A DNA stretch of 64,000 bases from Hymenopus coronatus (lineage: Eukaryota > Arthropoda > Insecta > Mantodea > Hymenopodidae), in assembly GCA_030762935.1 (NCBI GenBank), contig CM060900.1, positions 395,435,132 to 395,499,131 of the forward strand. The letters run 5' to 3'. Position numbers and translations under genes: made by a program. Of the stretch, positions 20,753 to 33,214 are shown in pieces. The notes under the pieces are model-generated. The model worked only from the letters and a program-made list of their open reading frames with translations, ran no database searches and was not told the origin of the DNA. Every line of letters starts with the position of its first letter. The first letter of the stretch is position 1.

Positions 20753-22447
20753 TTAAAAGCGAGTAATAGAATTTTCTATGTGTCGACAACTAGTCCGTGT
20801 GCCACTACCGCGTAGCAGACTGAAGGGATTGACGTCAAGGCATTGCATAGACAACCTGTAATCGTTTCAAGGTAATGAAAAGGCAATAACATCCGAGCTC
20901 TGATTATGAATATTTTTCTTCGCAAGATAAACATTAACGACGCCACTAATATACCAAGTTTAATAAAATGTGGTCAAGTGTAAGACCTGGGTGGGTCTTA
21001 GTCCACTGATCTGCTTTGTAATAAAACAATAAACAATGAAGTATGAACATCCAAAAGATTGGCTCCAGAACTAAGATGGCTATTGAAGTGAGCATAATAA
21101 TCTATCAATAAGATCTGCTAGATTTGCACATTTTAAATGGATTTATTCTGATTCCACTCAACATCTCCCTTTAACTTTTGCCTCTTTCCATTTATAGTTT
21201 TATCTCTGACATTCTCAGACTACACTATATTAAAAATAATATTTTAAAATTTATATTAACCTTTTAGTATGGAGTGTTTCGTCAGGACACTTCCAAAACC
21301 TCTCAATTTCTTTTCTGAGCGCTTATGAAAAGCTTATGCTAATAAAAGGAAGCCTCTCTAAATTTTTAAGTCGTATTTCACTTCAAGGTTTGGTTCTAAC
21401 TAAGAAAACCGAAATGTCCTAAATTTTCTGGAATGAAAGAAGGGCTTTAAAAGATGTTTTTCCTCCTTGAATATATGCTTAAAATTTATGCTAGCTGATG
21501 TTATAATGTAGGCTAAATTAATTTCTCTTTCTTCGTTTTTTTTTTCCCCCAAATGCAGACCGTTTTTTCAGAGGATCACTGCTCCAAAGAACCTGCAGAT
21601 GTGCAATTTAAGTTACTAAAGAGTAATAGTCAAAATAAAGTAGGTTAAAATGAAACTTCATTTTATAGTTGATGCACTTCCTCAATTTAATGGGCTAGGA
21701 TTTAATTCAAATTAGAAAATCCTTACTTTACTGCTGAAGTAAAAATTGAGCCACGTCAAACGCCACCAAAGGTATATGATTCAAAATTTTAATTAAAGTT
21801 GCGGCTTGCGAGAGTCCGCAAAACTATGCGCATTATTCTTTTAAATGACTGAAAATTCTAAGGAAGTTGGCTTAATTTAAAACGTTAATTAGTAAATAAG
21901 AAAAAACGGCGCAGTGAACAGCAAGCTGTCAATACAGAGCTTTAGATCTCGGCTGGTGGCTGAACGAGTTTTTGAAGTCATCCACGCGTCAGTAAATGGC
22001 GATTCAACATCTAAAATGTTGCCATGAAATCTCTGTGGTCAAACAAGGGGCACGCTAAAGAGATTTAATGAATATGGCTTCCAGCAAAGCTCGCTGGGAA
22101 ATCAAGGTGGAAATACGAGATCATATGGAAGTTCAAAGGAACAAGAGAAGCATGTTTAAAACGATTACCGTGACGTCCAGCAATTGTTTTTCTTCACATG
22201 GTCTAACTTTAGAAAGCTCAGTCACAATTTAAATTTGTATTACCGGAGCTAATACATCATTTTGGAACAATAAGATCAATATTTTATTACCGAGTTCAGG
22301 CAATGAATGACTAGTGTACGGAGATCATCTAGTACATGTTTTTTTTTTGCCAATTCATTGTTTCTTCCACTCTAACCGTACGTAGAGCGGGAGCTGGAAA
22401 GGGACAGTCAGGCTGAACACTCGTCAGAGCCGGGATTTGAACTACGG
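20753..22447. other. Interval with no recognised gene
   Basis: AT-rich with a T-run near 21536-21550. A pyrimidine tract ending in AG at about 21530-21559 resembles a 3' splice site, but no convincing exon follows. At 22425-22445 the minus strand carries a B-box-like gttcaaatcccggc, possibly another degraded tRNA-like head. Confidence 0.3.
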
Positions 22448-22575
22448 TAAATTAAATTGAATTTTACTCATAAATGATCTTTAACTGCTGTGGTTCTCAG
22501 CATCCCATTCGATATTGGGCGCGAAAGACCGCTTAGTTTTACTTAGAGGCCCCTTTATCCGGCTTAAGGTATTTG
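22448..22575 (-). mobile_element. SINE family A copy 5, 3' half only
   Basis: gaattttactcataaatgatctttaactgctgtggttctcagcatcccattcgatattgggcgcgaaagaccgctta and ggcccctttatccggcttaaggt match the 3' half of family A. The head half is missing (5' truncation). Confidence 0.82.
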
Positions 22576-23979
22576 CGAGAGCAAATAAAATAAAACATGG
22601 GCCTAGTACTCACGTAATTATTCCATAAACCCTTTTCACAGAATTTGAAATTTCCCCTATTTATGAACTGTTCCTGAAATTCAGTACTTTTCAAATTTAT
22701 AGCTTGCCGTCCACTTGTTCCCAAAAGCGTCATTTTACGATTGGCAGAACGCAATCTAGAGATCACTAAAACCTAAGAAAAGAACAAAAAAAATGTAAGT
22801 AAGCACTCAGAAAATATAAGGCCTCACGCCACGATTGGACTCACCTAGAAACTACTAGAGCAATCTCTGGCAGAGAGAGAGGAGGTGCACATATTTCGCG
22901 CTACTGAGGTTACATTTCCCACGCTCAGCTATTAGGTACTACTCTAAGTCTCCGGTAGCTACACTCTAGAAGTGGCTTCTCGAAGAATCCGAGAGCCTAA
23001 CGCCCCTTGCAGATTATTCGGGCGAAAACAATAACAAGTAATACGCCCCTAGCGGGCAATATTTAGAGAGACTGCCATCTGTTGCGCCGAATCGGCACTT
23101 TGCAAGTTAAACCATATAGCATGAGTTGCTGGAAAATCGTTTTTGGAAGGTTCACTACATTTTGAGTTTTGCATTCTTATGATTTTTAGATAGATCAATA
23201 GGTTCAGAATGAAAACCATAGTTTCAGAAATGTTTTATTCGCCACACAATATATTTTGCCACCATAAGCAATGAATAACCGTAAACCTACAGTCTTATAT
23301 GCAGACATTAGTTTAGAATTCGTTTCGATTCCAAAAGCTGAAACTCTGGACTGTTGCTGGCAGTAATAACGTACTGCATGCGAGCATTGTTTGTGGTTAT
23401 GAATACATTTTAAAATGAGAACAATGTATACCGTCACTTCTCTAACAAGTTTTCTTGCATCATAATATATTTTAATACATTTTACTTATAGTTAATGTTA
23501 AATATAGTCCAGATTCCCGGCTACGAGATAATTCCATACATGTAGCAGGCCGGTGCAAGACGCGCTCCAATGGCTGTGGCGCTCTGGCTCACCCACCAGC
23601 GCAGTCCGTGGCGCACCAACATATCGCTTTATGCTGTTCTGAGAATTCATTAAACAAGTTCACCACAATCATATATTAATTAGTTACGACCAAACTCTGC
23701 CAAAAGTCGTGTCAGTGAATCTCAATTCTTAATGTAAAATGTAAAATGGTCGAAATGGTTGTACCTCAAAATTATATTTTTAGAGGTACAATAAGATAGG
23801 TATTGTTTCTGTTCACCAAAGTTATGAATACACGTTTTATTAAATGAAATATTTCCAGATTCAACAGGTTCTAACCATCCGTTATCGCCACTACAACATG
23901 CCGGTCCTCTTTCTAGCTCAACGCCACACTGCGGAAGGCTCTAGACATGACGAATCTACCTGCTAACGTACGTATAAGA
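22576..23979. other. Interval with no recognised gene
   Basis: Moderately GC-richer patches at about 22820-23110 and 23520-23640 hold no recognisable ORF or repeat. The remainder is AT-rich. Confidence 0.3.
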
Positions 23980-24211
23980 GCCGCGTCGTCGCCGGGCGAT
24001 TAGACCACTCGCCTCTCACCAAGGCGACTATCTATCTATCCCAGGCGACCGCATATGGGATTTGTGGATGACAAAGTGACGCAGGGGAGGATTTTCTCCG
24101 GGTTCTCCCGCCATCGCATTCCACCGAGGTTCCATCTTCATTCTATGTATCAGCAGTGTCAGTGCCTGCGGTGGCGTATGTAGTAAATGTGTTAAGCACT
24201 ATAAAAAAAAC
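23980..24211 (+). mobile_element. SINE family B copy 3, near full length
   Basis: The tRNA-like head gccgcgtcgtcgccgggcgattagaccactcgcctctcacc is followed by the family body: gcatatgggatttgtggatgacaaagtg, tctccgggttctccc, gcattccaccgaggttccatcttcattctatgtatcagcagtgtcag. It ends in tataaaaaaaaca. The B-box region is degraded. Confidence 0.8.
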
Positions 24212-24649
24212 AAAAATTGTAGTATTTTCGTTGGACCAGTCTGGGTTAGGTAATTATTATTCTTTCCCATCATAAAACATTTGCAATACTAAGGAGGTAC
24301 TCTTTTGTCTCTGAAACTGTCTATTGGACCACACCAGGGACTGCTCACACAGCATTCCGATTAAAAGAAAAAAACTGTTTCAGAACATTTGCCCTCTAAA
24401 TATCAGTCCCTTTATTTCTTTCCTGGTAATCTGCTCTCCAAACTTGATGAGGTCGCGGTCGTGATTGTTATTATTTGTTTAAACTTCTGAGTAAGTGTGT
24501 TGGATTACTAATACTTGCTGTTATTTTACATATTATGAGTAGTATACATTAATTTTAAGGTAATCTTTTTTAGATAGTCTTAAAAATCTGTACAATGAGT
24601 TTGAACCCAATTGGTGCCAAATGTATAAGCAAAACTGTAACAGAAATGT
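24212..24649. other. AT-rich flank upstream of the LINE
   Basis: No element recognised. The LINE begins abruptly after this stretch. Confidence 0.3.
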
Positions 24650-24656
24650 TTAAATA

Positions 24657-26258
24657 ATGATAATAATAATAATAACAATAATAGCAGAAATTCTTAAAGG
24701 GGCAAAGGAAATCTCCACACTTATGCAAGAAATCCGGCATAAAGAACAGATTCCAGAGGATTGGAGGACTGCGCTAATCCATCCGTTACATAAAAAGGGA
24801 GATCGAGCAGATGTAAACAATTATAGAGGAATTTCATTAATATCAGTTCTATTCAAGATCCTATCCCTGTGTCTGCTTGACAGAGCACAACAACAATTGG
24901 AACCAACTATTGGAGAATACCAAGCAGGATTTAAACCAGGCAGATCGTGTCCAGAACAAATATTGAACTTTAAGCTAATCCTAAGACATCAAAGAATTTG
25001 TAGCAACAATTTAGTGTGCGCATTTGTTGACTTTAAAAAAGCCTACGATTCGGTAGATCGTGAACCGCTGTTTCAAATTTTGAAGGAACAAGGTTTAGAC
25101 AATAAAAGTCTAGCACTCATTAAGCAGACACTAACAGATACAAAGGCTAAAATTAAGTTTATGGGGGAAATTTCTGAATGCTTCGAGGTAAAAACAGGAG
25201 TGAAACAAGGAGATGGACTTTCTCCATTACTTTTCAAGTGTGCACTTGAAAAAGTAATACAAGAGTGGCGCAAACATAAAGCAGCTCTGAAAAGCAATCA
25301 ACGAATCATATTAGGCACAGAAAAACTGAAGATAGATTGCCTAGCATATGCAGATGATCTAGCAATCCTAACTCTTGACATCGTAACAGCACAAAAGCAG
25401 ATAGAAATATTAAAAGAAATTGCAGAGAAAATCGGACTCCAAATATCATTTGAAAAAACAGAATAAATTACATGCAATAAACAGGCACCAAAATACATGG
25501 AAACCAAATATGGTAAAATAAAACGAGTTTCAGAATTTAAATACCTTGGTGAAATATTTCAGGAAAATGGAATCGGGACTACAGCAAATAAAAGTAGATG
25601 CCACAAAAGGGAAACAGCATATCGGCTCACACAAAATATTTATAATAAAAAGTGCATATATAAACATACAAAATTAAGATATTATAACACTCTCATTAAA
25701 CCAGAATGTCTATATGGAGAGAAACATTAATTTTGAACCGAAAAGCAGATTTAGAAAAATTGGTGAAAAAAGAATGCAAAACTGTAAATAAAATTTTAGG
25801 CCCACAAGTCATGGGTGAACAGTACAGACTCAGAAGCAAGAATGAAATAAAATTATATGCAGATATTCATAGTGATATTAGAAAACGAAGGTTAAAATTT
25901 TATGGACGTATCAACGAATGAATTCTAACAGGCTCACAAAACAAGTAATTGAATTTTATGAAAATAGAAGCAAATCACATGTAGACACTATGAAATGGAT
26001 TGGGGAAGTAAAAAATAATTTAAAATTAGCAGGAATTACACAAGAAGATATATTTAACAGAGAGCTCTTCAGAAACAACGTACATAAATGGCAAGTTGTC
26101 CATGAGAACAGACCGAAGTAAAAAACTGGAGCAATGTGGACAGACGAGAGGAAAGAAATCCACAGCCAAAGAATGAGAGAAATATGGGTTCAAAGGAAAA
26201 CAAAGAGAGGCTTCTTAGTACTTTGCGTAGTCCTTCATGGGCTCATTCGTAATGGAAA
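24657..26258 (+). pseudogene. LINE reverse transcriptase, two stops and two frameshifts
   Basis: The first open segment (24657-25466, 269 codons) holds the palm: NNYRGISLIS (near 24817), FVDFKKAYDSVD (25023-25058) with the first catalytic Asp, GVKQGDGLSPLLF (near 25197), and YADD (25347-25358) with the catalytic pair. A TAA at 25464-25466 is followed in the same frame by ITCNKQAPKYMETKYG and FKYLGEIF. The frame shifts near 25715-25730 (LYGE to ETLILNRKADLEKL) and again near 25918. A second in-frame TAA lies at 26119-26121, after which the frame continues as KTGAMWTDERKEIHSQRMRE to a final TAA at 26256-26258. The catalytic core is intact, so decay is recent to moderate. Clade not assigned. Confidence 0.9.
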
Positions 26259-26293
26259 AAAATAATAATAATAACAACAACAACAACAACAAC

Positions 26294-26335
<42 letters not shown>

Positions 26336-26336
26336 C
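26259..26336. repeat. (AAT)n/(AAC)n tail of the LINE
   Basis: Starts aataataataataacaacaacaac and continues as near-pure AAT to 26336. Similar short ATA/AAT repeats sit at the 5' edge (24657-24684). Confidence 0.92.
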
Positions 26337-28033
26337 TAGAAGCATTTCTATTATGAGCGCCAAAACTCTAAGACATTTTTATTTACTGTTATTCCTGCTC
26401 AAAGTCATTAACACCCTAGAAAGATTTAATTATCAGTGTTTAAAACGTCACACGAAATGTATAGGTCTCCCATTCCAAACATGCGAAGAATGTAGGAGAA
26501 TGACAGGTAGAATAGAAAGGCAGAGGAGGTTGAGAAAAACAGATGAGGGGTGGTATCGCGGTGGGGGGAGAGACAGAGAGAGACCTATAATCTCCTCAGT
26601 TAATGCTATTATGGAAGCATAGATATGTCTACTAGAAAAATGAATGACAGCTAAACAAGATGTAGATGTCAGCGCGCACATAGATTCTGCAGCATTTGTC
26701 AGATATTAGAGAAAGTTTTTCTAACTCATCTCTTGTCTCATGATCCTCCTTGTCAGTTCGCTTTGAAAGTATTACACTTACTAAAACTTCAACAAAAGTT
26801 ATTCCAATATTTTCCTTGTTCCATTTTCCTTAGCTGCTGCTGCCCCTAAAATATCAAACATATTTTATGATCCTGCACTCCTCTGATTTTTACCGTAGTT
26901 ACAGGAACTTGGCTAATTATAAAATGTTTCTACCATTTAATTCTTTACTACTTTTGCTACATATCCATTTTTCTATCAAACCCAAAGGAAGTATTATCTT
27001 GACTCTTTCCGGACGTGGCTTGAGCTCTTTGCTAAGTTTTAGAGGACGGATAAATCTTTTTTATGTTTTTCTTTGAATTACAGGACCTTGTCCTGAATAT
27101 AAAATCACAATCACTGAGGTCTGAACCGCTTTATTGATATCCATTATAGTTCTATAAAGATATCCTTCTTGGAAAACAGATACAGTAAGCAAAGATGGAA
27201 GTTTTTATATACCACCGTGCTTCCAAATCTAACTGATAACCCAGGGATGGACTGAAGACTGCCCCCTTGAAAACGTTGCTTTGGCTATACATTAGAAATA
27301 TTAATGTACCGTGTACGTCTTCTCTGCAACTGTGTTAAAATGTACATTTCTACATTGGTTTCTTCCTTCCTTTTGAATGCCACTATAAGTTCCAAGGAGA
27401 GGGGAAGGAAATTAAGAATATATTTATTGTAAATAAAAGAAATTATTACAAACCTCTGAGTACTTGAAATTGTGGAATATTCTTTTCATTGCCCACTTTA
27501 ATACTGTTTTTAAAGGTTTATCATATGGTCAACATAAATACAGAGCGGACCATTACAAGCCTACCGAGGTTCTAGCGGGGTGAGCGGTACGCTTTTTCTG
27601 GGTAGAATCAACCGTTCCTCACGGGAAGAAAATCCATTGTCACCCAAGCTGTAGCAAATGACCGCCGACCAACTGCTCAGACCCACTCTAACGGCTTGTT
27701 CAAGTACGCTAATTGCGGCAATTTTCTTGTTGAGAATCTTACAGTACAGAGTGAAACAACCAATAATGTTAGTTTTGTTGTGCAAGGGGATTTAAAACTA
27801 TTTGTATGTAAATATTCCACACAATCGTTTAAGGATTTGAGAATGCACTCAGACGAATGCTCAATAACATAGCAGATAAAGAACTGCAACAGATGTTTTA
27901 GAATTTCTGTAGGAGGTCAACGGAGGAAATAATGTTTTTCTGCGCAGCCGCGCCCCAGAGTAGGGAGAATCTTACTCCACTGCATACTTTCTTTCTCCAC
28001 TAGACGCGCACGGAAAAAACATGAGCACGTTTA
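26337..28033. other. Interval with no recognised gene
   Basis: Short ORFs of up to 89 codons (for example 26353-26622 plus) overlap on both strands without motifs. A purine-rich patch lies near 26540-26585. Confidence 0.3.
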
Positions 28034-28117
28034 AGTCAAATTTTATTTATGAACACCCTTTTAACTGATGCGGTTCATAGCGTCTCATTGTATATTAGAC
28101 GTGGAAGACCGTGGAGT
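28034..28117 (-). mobile_element. SINE family A copy 6, 3' fragment
   Basis: tttatttatgaacacccttttaactgatgcggttcatagcgtctcattgtatattagacgtggaagaccg matches only the 3' end of family A with several substitutions. Confidence 0.72.
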
Positions 28118-29166
28118 ACGTTTCGCCTACAGTGACGATGACTTATGATGAGTAACTGGCTGGTGAATGGATAGTACGATAAAAGAGACAGAGACCAGGA
28201 GAGGCAAGACTGAGGTAAGCAGTGTCTCAGGCAGTAACGACAACTTCCCCTCAGCATTCTTTTCTAAGCTATAAACCTATAGATTCTTGCGATCTGTCTG
28301 GATAGCGGGACATTATTCTCAACACAGGTCTAGGTTATATTTTCTTATTATCTAACCACCAGCGTATTAGTTCCGTGCGATGGCGATCTTGTTCTCCGCT
28401 TGTTCTCCACCATTCACCCCACAAGCGCGCTCTCATAAACGTGTGCCGTGCAGTCCGCTAGAACGTAGATGGATTTGAAATTATCCGCAATGTGAGTGGC
28501 AATTATCTCAATTTCCATTTTTACTGTCTTAACGCTTATTGAAGATAACATATGTACAGAATTCAATCTAGGAGGGGTTATTTGGAGTTTAATGACTTTA
28601 AGATTAAGGTTTGTTTTTTAAAATAAATATTTGCTAAAGACCATCAATTGATTTTTCTCTGAAAGCATTACACAGACACTTACAGTAAGTCCCAAAATTC
28701 AAAAGACAGATTTTCATTAAGGTTTGTTAATATTTTCTACAAAATACAGTGACGCCTGTACTTTCGGAAGAGGGTGGGTCTGAAACGTCATATACGAACG
28801 TAGGAGAGAAGTTAAGCAAATCACAAAGACTAAGGTCGGAGAAATCTATAGTGATCCCTGAAAATTTCCCTACCACGTGGCCGTTCAGTCACACTGTTGG
28901 CACTTTGTCCCGTCCACGGTTGCAGCTTCAAACCTCTCAGTCGCTGGGCAGCGGCTCCACTCCTAAATCACCTTAGTCTTCAACTTCATCTTCATCGTTG
29001 TTTCTAAAGTGAAAACTTCCTTCATGCTTTGTCCAAAACACGTTTCGTATATTCAACTGTTTTTTTTTTTTGCAGTTTTTGTTTGTAACTTCATTAATTG
29101 CTTTATGTATCAATCCTGAGCCTCAGTAAATGTAAAAGTTTTATTGCGACTGACATAACCCATAAC
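28118..29166. other. Interval with no recognised gene
   Basis: A 75-codon plus-strand ORF (28749-28976) is Ser/Pro-rich and unrecognised. No repeat landmarks seen. Confidence 0.3.
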
Positions 29167-29430
29167 CTATGCTAATGATGTTACACACTTAATGGCTTCC
29201 TCCACCCTGGAGTTGTAAAAACTGCTGAGGTGGCGCCCTCTTCCTGTATTTAAAACCTTCCCTCGCTTTCTCTTTTCGCTACTTGTAGATAGATTTAAAA
29301 CTGCAGCGATTCTCTCAGTTACCTTTTTTACTGCAATAAGAGCTCCATCATATGTTGTCTTCTCTTGTTCAAAATATTCCCTTACATAACATGCCATTTC
29401 CCGGACCTTGCTTCAGATACTTCTTCCTCT
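29167..29430 (-). pseudogene. Possible transposase N-terminal helix-turn-helix fragment
   Basis: A 76-codon minus-strand frame beginning at 29397 reads YVREYFEQEKTTYDGAL then AVKKVTERIAAVLNLSTSSE. From memory, insect Tc/mariner-type elements often start with YNVYEFMK-E...VLKRTAAATGVSERTVQRI, and this fragment has the same spacing of helices. Codons upstream of the ATG (SKVRE) continue the similarity. No DDE domain follows in the minus direction. Alternative: fortuitous ORF. Confidence 0.4.
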
Positions 29431-29789
29431 ACCTATATGACTTTTGGCTTTAGCCAAAGCTATTTAGATAAGCTATTTCAAACAAACAAACAAATTAAAA
29501 CACTAGCACACTGGCAATTAAGAATTGATGAACTATAATTAATGCAAGGTATTTATAGCTGCTTTCGTTCAAATTCCTAAAATCAGTCATATTTTTCTGG
29601 TTTGAGTGTTGTTTTCGGTGTGAATAATGTATATAGCCAAACAAGCAAGATTCAGAGAATTGCATAAAGCAGCTAGCGGTCATCTTGGTGTTATCCTTTT
29701 AACATTGTAACCAGAACATAACCTGTCCATATTACCATCAGCACTCCCTTTTAGGTATATGGCAATAAACAAATGATTAACTTTTCAGT
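29431..29789. other. Spacer, nothing recognised
   Basis: AT-rich DNA without repeat landmarks, ending at the second Tc1-like remnant. Confidence 0.3.
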
Positions 29790-30790
29790 AGCAGGCCAAC
29801 CATATCCCAAACATTGACGATGTGTGACATGCCAGGCAAACGTGTAGGCCAGGGAAGCAATTGTACCCGTCGATCCTCGAAGAAGGCCTGTACATTACCT
29901 GCGGTATGTGGCCGGGCATTGTCGTGTTGAAATGTGGCCTGTGGAGATGCCTAAATAAAGGCGAGTGTATCGGGCTCTACATCTCCCTCAGGTACCGGTT
30001 GCTGTTCAGAGTGACTTAAGTACTTAGGAGGCTAGATCAGTTGTTGTTACCAATGGCACCCCAAACCAACACACCTGGTGTTTTGTCCGCTATGGCGCTA
30101 AACATCTGCAGCCTCACTATAGGACAAGTTCAAAGGAATTCGTCCAAAAAAAAAAAAATATCATTTTTCCTCTCTGCACGCCGGTAACGGTGTTCAAGGG
30201 CCCAAGGCAGTCGGAGGTTTCTGGGCAATGGAAACTGGCGGAATGGCACGTGTGCAATCAGTTCTGTTCGCAGCACACGCCGACGAATCGTCGACGCAGA
30301 CAAGCTGACACCTGTTGCAGTGCTCCAGCGTCGAGCCTACACTCTAGATGAAGTGTGCAATCCATTATTTCCATGTGGACAAGATGGCGGTCATCCCGTG
30401 GTGTGATCATCTTGCGTGGTCCAGTATCCGTTTTTCGCTCTTACGCCATTCTTCTATCCACTGCTTTCACAAAGGCTGCCATAGCAGCATGCCTTGTACG
30501 AGATGAACTCTCACGGTATCACAAGCCCACTTCCCGGAGACTCATCATTCTAATCACTCGCAAACGGTTATGGCACTCTTTGAAATCGACGTGTTCACCT
30601 TGTTTGACCGATCTGCACTGACTGCCAATGGCGCAGCACTGGCCTTCTAGGATAAAAATGATAGGGCCCTGCTTGGCCTAGTGGATCTGCAAACCTGGGC
30701 ACTTATTATCTGCACACTCTTCTACACATCCGCTAGGTTTCGTTTCATTCAGACAATTCTTTCATTGTGTTGACATTTTCACAAACAGCA
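29790..30790 (-). pseudogene. Second Tc1-like transposase remnant
   Basis: Parallel to the copy at 1-1110, in the same orientation. Shared blocks: gaaggcctgtacatt.cctgc near 29885; ccgggcattgtc.tg.tgaaatgtg.cctgtggagatgcct near 29910; ggtaccggttgct.ttca near 29995; accaatggcaccc.aaacca near 30050; gatggcggtcatcccgtg near 30384; tagcagcatgccttgtacgag near 30483; and ttcacaaac..c at the outer edge near 30778. Both extremes of the coding region are inside the window, but frames are broken by many indels (for example an A12 run near 30150). No terminal inverted repeats were found by eye. Confidence 0.86.
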
Positions 30791-31343
30791 GTGTATATTG
30801 TAAATAACATTAGTGTCGCTTTCTTCTTCCTTGAGGCACACGAACACAGATAAACCTTGATTTCGGTGAATTTATATATAAATGGCAGTTCTTGATGTGA
30901 AGATGAAGGTTTCATTTCTGGGTACATATAGGGCTCATTTATTCAAAGTATCAATAATGTAATATACCAAGTTATAAATAGCCTTGATGTTAGAGTTGTG
31001 AAAAATTCGTCAGTGACGATATTTCTGACGGGACCTTTGAAGTAGTGACACATGTCTTTGACCACCCTTATTCCTTGGTTAGTTTCTCTTTCAGACGCAG
31101 ATTTTTCTGTGTTCATTTGACCAATCGGTGTGTAAGAATTTCGCTAAATCCACTAAGACTTCAAGCTATATTTGGCTGATTTTAATGGCATATATTGAGT
31201 AAAACCTTGTCTGTCCTTTGTAAGTAAATAATTGCTCAACAACCGTTAGGAAAACTCAAGTTGCATAATTTTTTTCGACGATTTGAGTTAAGCTTTTAAA
31301 ATATATCACATATTGAATCAGGCTTGTCATTTTTGATACTGTT
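30791..31343. other. Spacer, nothing recognised
   Basis: AT-rich, no ORF or repeat recognised. Confidence 0.3.
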
Positions 31344-31513
31344 TGTTTAACGCCCGCTTTTACTACTTGTGGCACCGCAGGCGATGACACTGACGATATA
31401 TGGAATGAAGATGGAGTACCGGTGGAATACGAAGGTGGGGGAAACCGGAGAACCCAGAGAAAACCCACCCCTGAGAGGCGAGTGGCTTCACTACTCGGAC
31501 ACGGCGCGGCCGT
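31344..31513 (-). mobile_element. SINE family B copy 5, internal deletion
   Basis: Begins (plus strand) with the family 3' end tttaacgcccgcttttactacttgtggcaccgcaggcgatgacactgacgatatatgga and runs through gatggagtaccggtggaatacga and gggggaaaccggagaaccc. It then jumps into the head complement (ctactcggacacggcgcggc), so the B-box part is missing. Confidence 0.82.
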
Positions 31514-31692
31514 ATCGCTTTTCAAAGCTCAACTTTTGTGTGGTGGAATCTTGTCGAACCTTACAAATCTCCTTATCCGCCAAAATCTGTTGAGGAATAA
31601 ACTTCCAGGATACAATGGGAATGTAGCTGTTTTCCATATTTTCACTGTGGGTTGACTGTTAGAATATATTATACCTGTTTTTATTATATTTT

Positions 31693-31957
31693 TATTCATT
31701 TATGTATGCTCTATAACTGGTATGGATCTCGGCATCCCATTTTATAATGGGCGTAAGAGAAGTAAAATTTTGCTCAGATGCTCCTTCATCAGCATTGAGG
31801 TAAATATATTACACGGAGCCAACGGCTTTACTTCCCTTCGGAAGTAAGCCATATCAAGGATATTGACGACCAAAAAATATGCATCGCCATCCGCCGGATT
31901 TGAACTCGCGACAGTGAGAACCAGAGGCTAGCATATGTCCCCTAGACCACGGAGGAC
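31693..31957 (-). mobile_element. SINE family A copy 7
   Basis: Family landmarks on the complement: ctcggcatcccattttataatgggcgtaa, ttttgctcagatgctccttcatcag, ggctttacttcccttcggaa, aaatatgcatcgccatccgccggatttgaactcgcga (B box) and the head gctagcatatgtcccctagaccacggagg. Moderately diverged. Confidence 0.85.
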
Positions 31958-33214
31958 TACTGTACCAGCTGTAATCAGCATTCAAAGTTATAGACAAAAT
32001 CCTTCAGCTGTTAATGTTCTCCGTACTTTCAACGTTCCTTCTGAATTGATATTAAAGTTTGTAAATTCCTGATTTACTTTCTTGTTCGTTTCACGTAGTA
32101 TTATATCACACATATTATCAGTAATTATGCTCTTGAAGGTTCTTTTGTACAAGTATTCAAACAAATACACTGACCACCATCGCGACCAAAATAATTTAAA
32201 AAATCCAAATCGGGAGAAATACCCTAATGTGACATATTCAAAACATAGCCACTGAGGAACAATTGAAGATATATACTTAATCAAAACTGGAGGATACTTA
32301 CATTCAAGCTCTTGACTACAGCAATGTATGACGTGAGCTCGCTGAGAACCACACGAAGCTTATCCGTCGGTACGCGTCTCTCTGTTGTCTCTCCTCCTGA
32401 CTTGCCTCTCTCTTACCAAAACGGACTGACATACATCAGTGTAGGGATAAGAGGGGCAAACTTCCATACCAAACTGCCATGCGTTACCAACACCAACGTG
32501 ACGAAATAGCAGCAGAGAGTAATTATTGCTTCAGTAAAGGCGTATACCAGTAAAGGAATATCGCTCCTCTGTTCCCTAATCTGTTCTAACGGTCGATTGA
32601 TCGGCCCTGAAGGACACCGCCATCCACAAGTTCCAGTTCGGCTTATAGGAGGTGCGTCACAATATCATCTACGTTGAAGTATAAGGTGATGGATATTTTA
32701 GAGTTTCGTCACTTTTAGAGAAGAAAACAAACTTCTGAAAGACATATAATTGTTTCAATATAGACACAATTTTCTCTGCGGGCTATTAGCTTTATAGGGA
32801 TTGCTTAATGAATACAATTTACACAAAACTATATTAACTTGTTTCTGATAAGGTCCAAAAACATTTAAGTATTAACAAGGGGACTTGGTATGCTGTACCA
32901 TAAGCTATTCCCTAGTTAAAGCGTTTATTTAATATGTTAAACACTTAAAAGAGTTAAGTGTAGTAATTCTTAATGTAAACCTTAAAACTAAAGCTAAAGA
33001 AAACCTGCAATTTTATTTCATAGTTTACCCTTAGTACTTTTAGCCTGTATTTGATAATGTCCGTTCGGGTAGGCCCCGTTACCTTGCTGAAGGTCGACAG
33101 TCGTTGTTTCTTCTTACCTTAATAGCCTGTGTAACCTTTGGTTAACTGCCACATAGCCAGGTCTTCTCAATGGGTCTACTTAGCAGCAGTTTTTTTTTTT
33201 TTTTTTCCCCTATT
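31958..33214. other. Interval with no recognised gene
   Basis: Two ORFs of 98 (minus, 32284-31988) and 65 codons (plus, 32312-32509) show no motif. A T-run at 33190-33208 is the tail of the following SINE. Confidence 0.3.

Larger units (their letters stand above)
24650..26336 (+). mobile_element. 5'-truncated non-LTR retrotransposon (LINE) with AAT-repeat tail
   Basis: The sequence from 24650 enters directly into an ATA/AAT repeat and then into the middle of a reverse transcriptase. The endonuclease domain, first ORF and 5' UTR are absent, which is the usual result of incomplete target-primed reverse transcription. Coding similarity runs to about 26258, followed by an (AAT)/(AAC) repeat tail (26259-26336). 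A simple-repeat tail instead of poly(A) is typical of several LINE clades. Because both edges are the same repeat, a target-site duplication cannot be delimited; the element may have inserted in a pre-existing (AAT)n tract. Confidence 0.88.

Noticed and set aside
21530..21600. Pyrimidine tract plus AG resembling a 3' splice acceptor
   Set aside because: No open exon, donor site or protein similarity follows; such tracts are common in AT-rich DNA.
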